DNA of 15,460 nucleotides from Kiritimatiellia bacterium (lineage in GTDB: Bacteria; Verrucomicrobiota; Kiritimatiellia; RFP12; UBA1067), in NCBI GenBank assembly GCA_017385345.1, contig JAFNRY010000295.1:1-15460 (forward strand), given 5' to 3'. Below are positions 14,307 through 15,460 of this stretch, in pieces. Position 1 is the first letter of the stretch, and each line of letters begins with the position of its first letter. A program made the position numbers and the translations under genes. The notes under the pieces were generated by a model. That model saw only the letters and a program-made list of their open reading frames with translations, did not search any database and was not told where the DNA came from.

Positions 14307-15460
14307 TTACCGCGCGAGGGCGATGCGGTGCCAGCCGGGAATGTATAGCTCCGCGCCTTTCACGATCCGCAGCCACGGACGCGTTTCGGCGGCGTCTTTC
14401 ATGCGCGCGACGGCCAGAGAGCCGGCGACGGCGCGGAAGCCTTCGCTCTGCGCGAGCCGCTCCGGTATCTCCGCGATGTCGCACGCCGGGGAAAGAAAGA
14501 CGAGCGCCCGGGCTTTCGCTACCGGCTCGCCGGCCTTCGCCCTGCGCAAATATTCGCTGCACGCGCGCCCGATGAGCACGAGCCTTTCCGCCTCTTCGGG
14601 AAGACCAACGAGCGACTCGTCCGTCAATACCGCCTCCGGCGCGTCTTCCGCGCCAAGGCAGTAATCGAGAAGCTCCTTGCCCGCGAACATCCATCCGCCC
14701 GTCGCCGCTTCGTCCATGGCGATGCATACGGTCTTGCGTTTTTCGCGCGGAACGCGCGCCGTCGCCGCGCCGCATACGCGCACCAGCGGCCCGTCCTTGA
14801 GGATCTGCGGCTCGCCAGGGCCCGGACGGCCTGCGAGATAAAGCGCGGCGCACGTTCCCGCCGCGAGCGCCACAATCGCGCAGCACCACGCCGCGTTGCG
14901 CCTGAAGCGGCCATTGAACAACACTTCGCGGCCGCGCCGTCCGGCGACGGCCGCGGCCATCGCCGCCGCGGGAACCGCCCACAGCGTCCATTCTTCGCCG
15001 GCATGGTTGAACGCCATCGCCACGAGCGTCGCCGCCGCGAGCGGAAGCGCCGCCGTGCGGAACCACCCGCCACCCCGGCGGAAAAGGCGCGCCGCCGCCG
15101 CAAGCCAGACGAGCCAACCCGCGATGTACGCGAACCGTCCGGGCCAGCCGGCCTCGGCGAGCCATGTGAAATGCGTGCTGACGAGCGCCCTCACGAGACG
15201 CATCTCCCCGTCCGGCCTGTACCACGTCACGTACGCCGCCCCGCTGTTGCCCGCGCCCCATCCTTCCGGCGCGTCGTGCAGCATCCGCGGAAACGCCTTC
15301 ATGATGTTGACGCGCAGAGAGTTGGATTCATCCACCTTGAAGAGGTTTTTCGTCCACCTTTCAGAGCCCGGAGCGAACCAGAGGGCGCATCCCGCGAGGG
15401 CGAGCGCCGCCGCTGCGATGGCGATCCTCCTCGGCGTGAACCTCAAAAACCGCGTCGCCA
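14307..15460 (-). CDS. C-terminal part of an O-antigen ligase/polymerase-like membrane protein with soluble tail (5' end outside window)
   Basis: The frame is open to the right edge; the first possible initiator is an internal TTG at 15446 with no ribosome-binding site, so I treat this as a 383-residue fragment of a longer protein. Fragment residues 12-29 are a membrane helix. A loop (30-105) carries SNSLRVNIMKAFPRMLHDAP and EGWGAGNSG, then HFTWLAEAGWPG. This resembles the large periplasmic loop of Wzy_C/WaaL-type proteins, where a glycine-rich GxGxG segment and a histidine before an E-x-G motif are typical. Further helices lie at about 110-126, 134-151, 157-173 and 189-210. A soluble tail of about 170 residues (211-383) has alpha/beta character (TVCIAMDEAATGGW, RLVLIGRACS, ARALVFLSPACDI) that I cannot assign. 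It probably handles glycan or lipopolysaccharide transfer at the inner membrane. It ends 107 bp before pckG. Confidence 0.72.
   Translation of the reverse strand, partial: ATRFLRFTPRRIAIAAAALALAGCALWFAPGSERWTKNLFKVDESNSLRVNIMKAFPRMLHDAPEGWGAGNSGAAYVTWYRPDGEMRLVRALVSTHFTWLAEAGWPGRFAYIAGWLVWLAAAARLFRRGGGWFRTAALPLAAATLVAMAFNHAGEEWTLWAVPAAAMAAAVAGRRGREVLFNGRFRRNAAWCCAIVALAAGTCAALYLAGRPGPGEPQILKDGPLVRVCGAATARVPREKRKTVCIAMDEAATGGWMFAGKELLDYCLGAEDAPEAVLTDESLVGLPEEAERLVLIGRACSEYLRRAKAGEPVAKARALVFLSPACDIAEIPERLAQSEGFRAVAGSLAVARMKDAAETRPWLRIVKGAELYIPGWHRIALAR

Noticed and set aside
12164..14575. Long plus-strand open frame opposite pckG
   Set aside because: It runs exactly antisense to a full GTP-PEPCK and has a biased Arg/His/Val/Asp composition typical of reverse-complemented coding DNA.
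1..15460. Defence island, prophage, biosynthetic cluster, CRISPR or mobile element
   Set aside because: No transposase, integrase, nuclease-toxin pair, repeat-spacer array or attachment-type direct repeats were seen; the genes are mostly recognisable housekeeping functions in one operon.

Overview
The window is a GC-rich, densely packed bacterial chromosome segment. Ten minus-strand genes run head to tail from about 12148 down to 264 with no gap longer than about 22 bp and many start/stop overlaps. A minus-strand GTP-type phosphoenolpyruvate carboxykinase lies before them, then a membrane protein cut by the right edge. The left edge holds the 3' end of a plus-strand gene converging on the operon. 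I see no tRNA, rRNA, CRISPR array, insertion sequence or phage gene. The long open frames opposite the real genes are arginine/alanine-rich shadows of GC-rich coding DNA.

Organism (inference): lnt, lspA and an O-antigen-ligase-like protein point to a diderm envelope. A GreA module on a roughly 500-residue N-terminal region recalls the long chlamydial GreA proteins, and a DksA-type gene directly before lspA is an arrangement I recall from Chlamydiae and Bacteroidetes. Together these suggest the PVC superphylum, perhaps a Kiritimatiellota or Verrucomicrobiota member, but no taxonomic marker confirms it.

Layout, in transcription order on the minus strand: (1) 15460-14307, C-terminal part of an O-antigen ligase/polymerase-like membrane protein with a soluble tail; (2) 14200-12251 pckG, with its own visible promoter and leader; (3) 12148-10136 long GreA; (4) 10125-9286 DksA/TraR zinc-finger protein with a Lys/Ala/Pro-rich N-terminal tail; (5) 9289-8837 lspA; (6) 8840-8130 an unusually short miaA; (7) 8140-5915 large U32-family protein; (8) 5921-4284 lnt; (9) 4333-3833 ychJ; (10) 3810-3280 conserved-looking protein of unknown function; (11) 3262-2474 parA; (12) 2507-264 recD2. 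On the plus strand, 2-283 is the C-terminus of a possibly extracellular beta-rich protein.

How they fit together: two RNA polymerase secondary-channel factors (GreA and the DksA-like protein) head the operon and are probably translationally coupled. Lipoprotein signal peptidase and apolipoprotein N-acyltransferase give two of the three lipoprotein maturation steps; lgt is not in the window. MiaA and the U32 protein suggest tRNA/rRNA modification, and ParA and RecD2 serve chromosome segregation and DNA repair. It reads as a housekeeping operon rather than a defence or mobile island. The features most worth a second look are the compact MiaA, the tailed DksA protein coupled to long GreA, the dyad over the pckG -10 box, and the unknown protein next to ParA.
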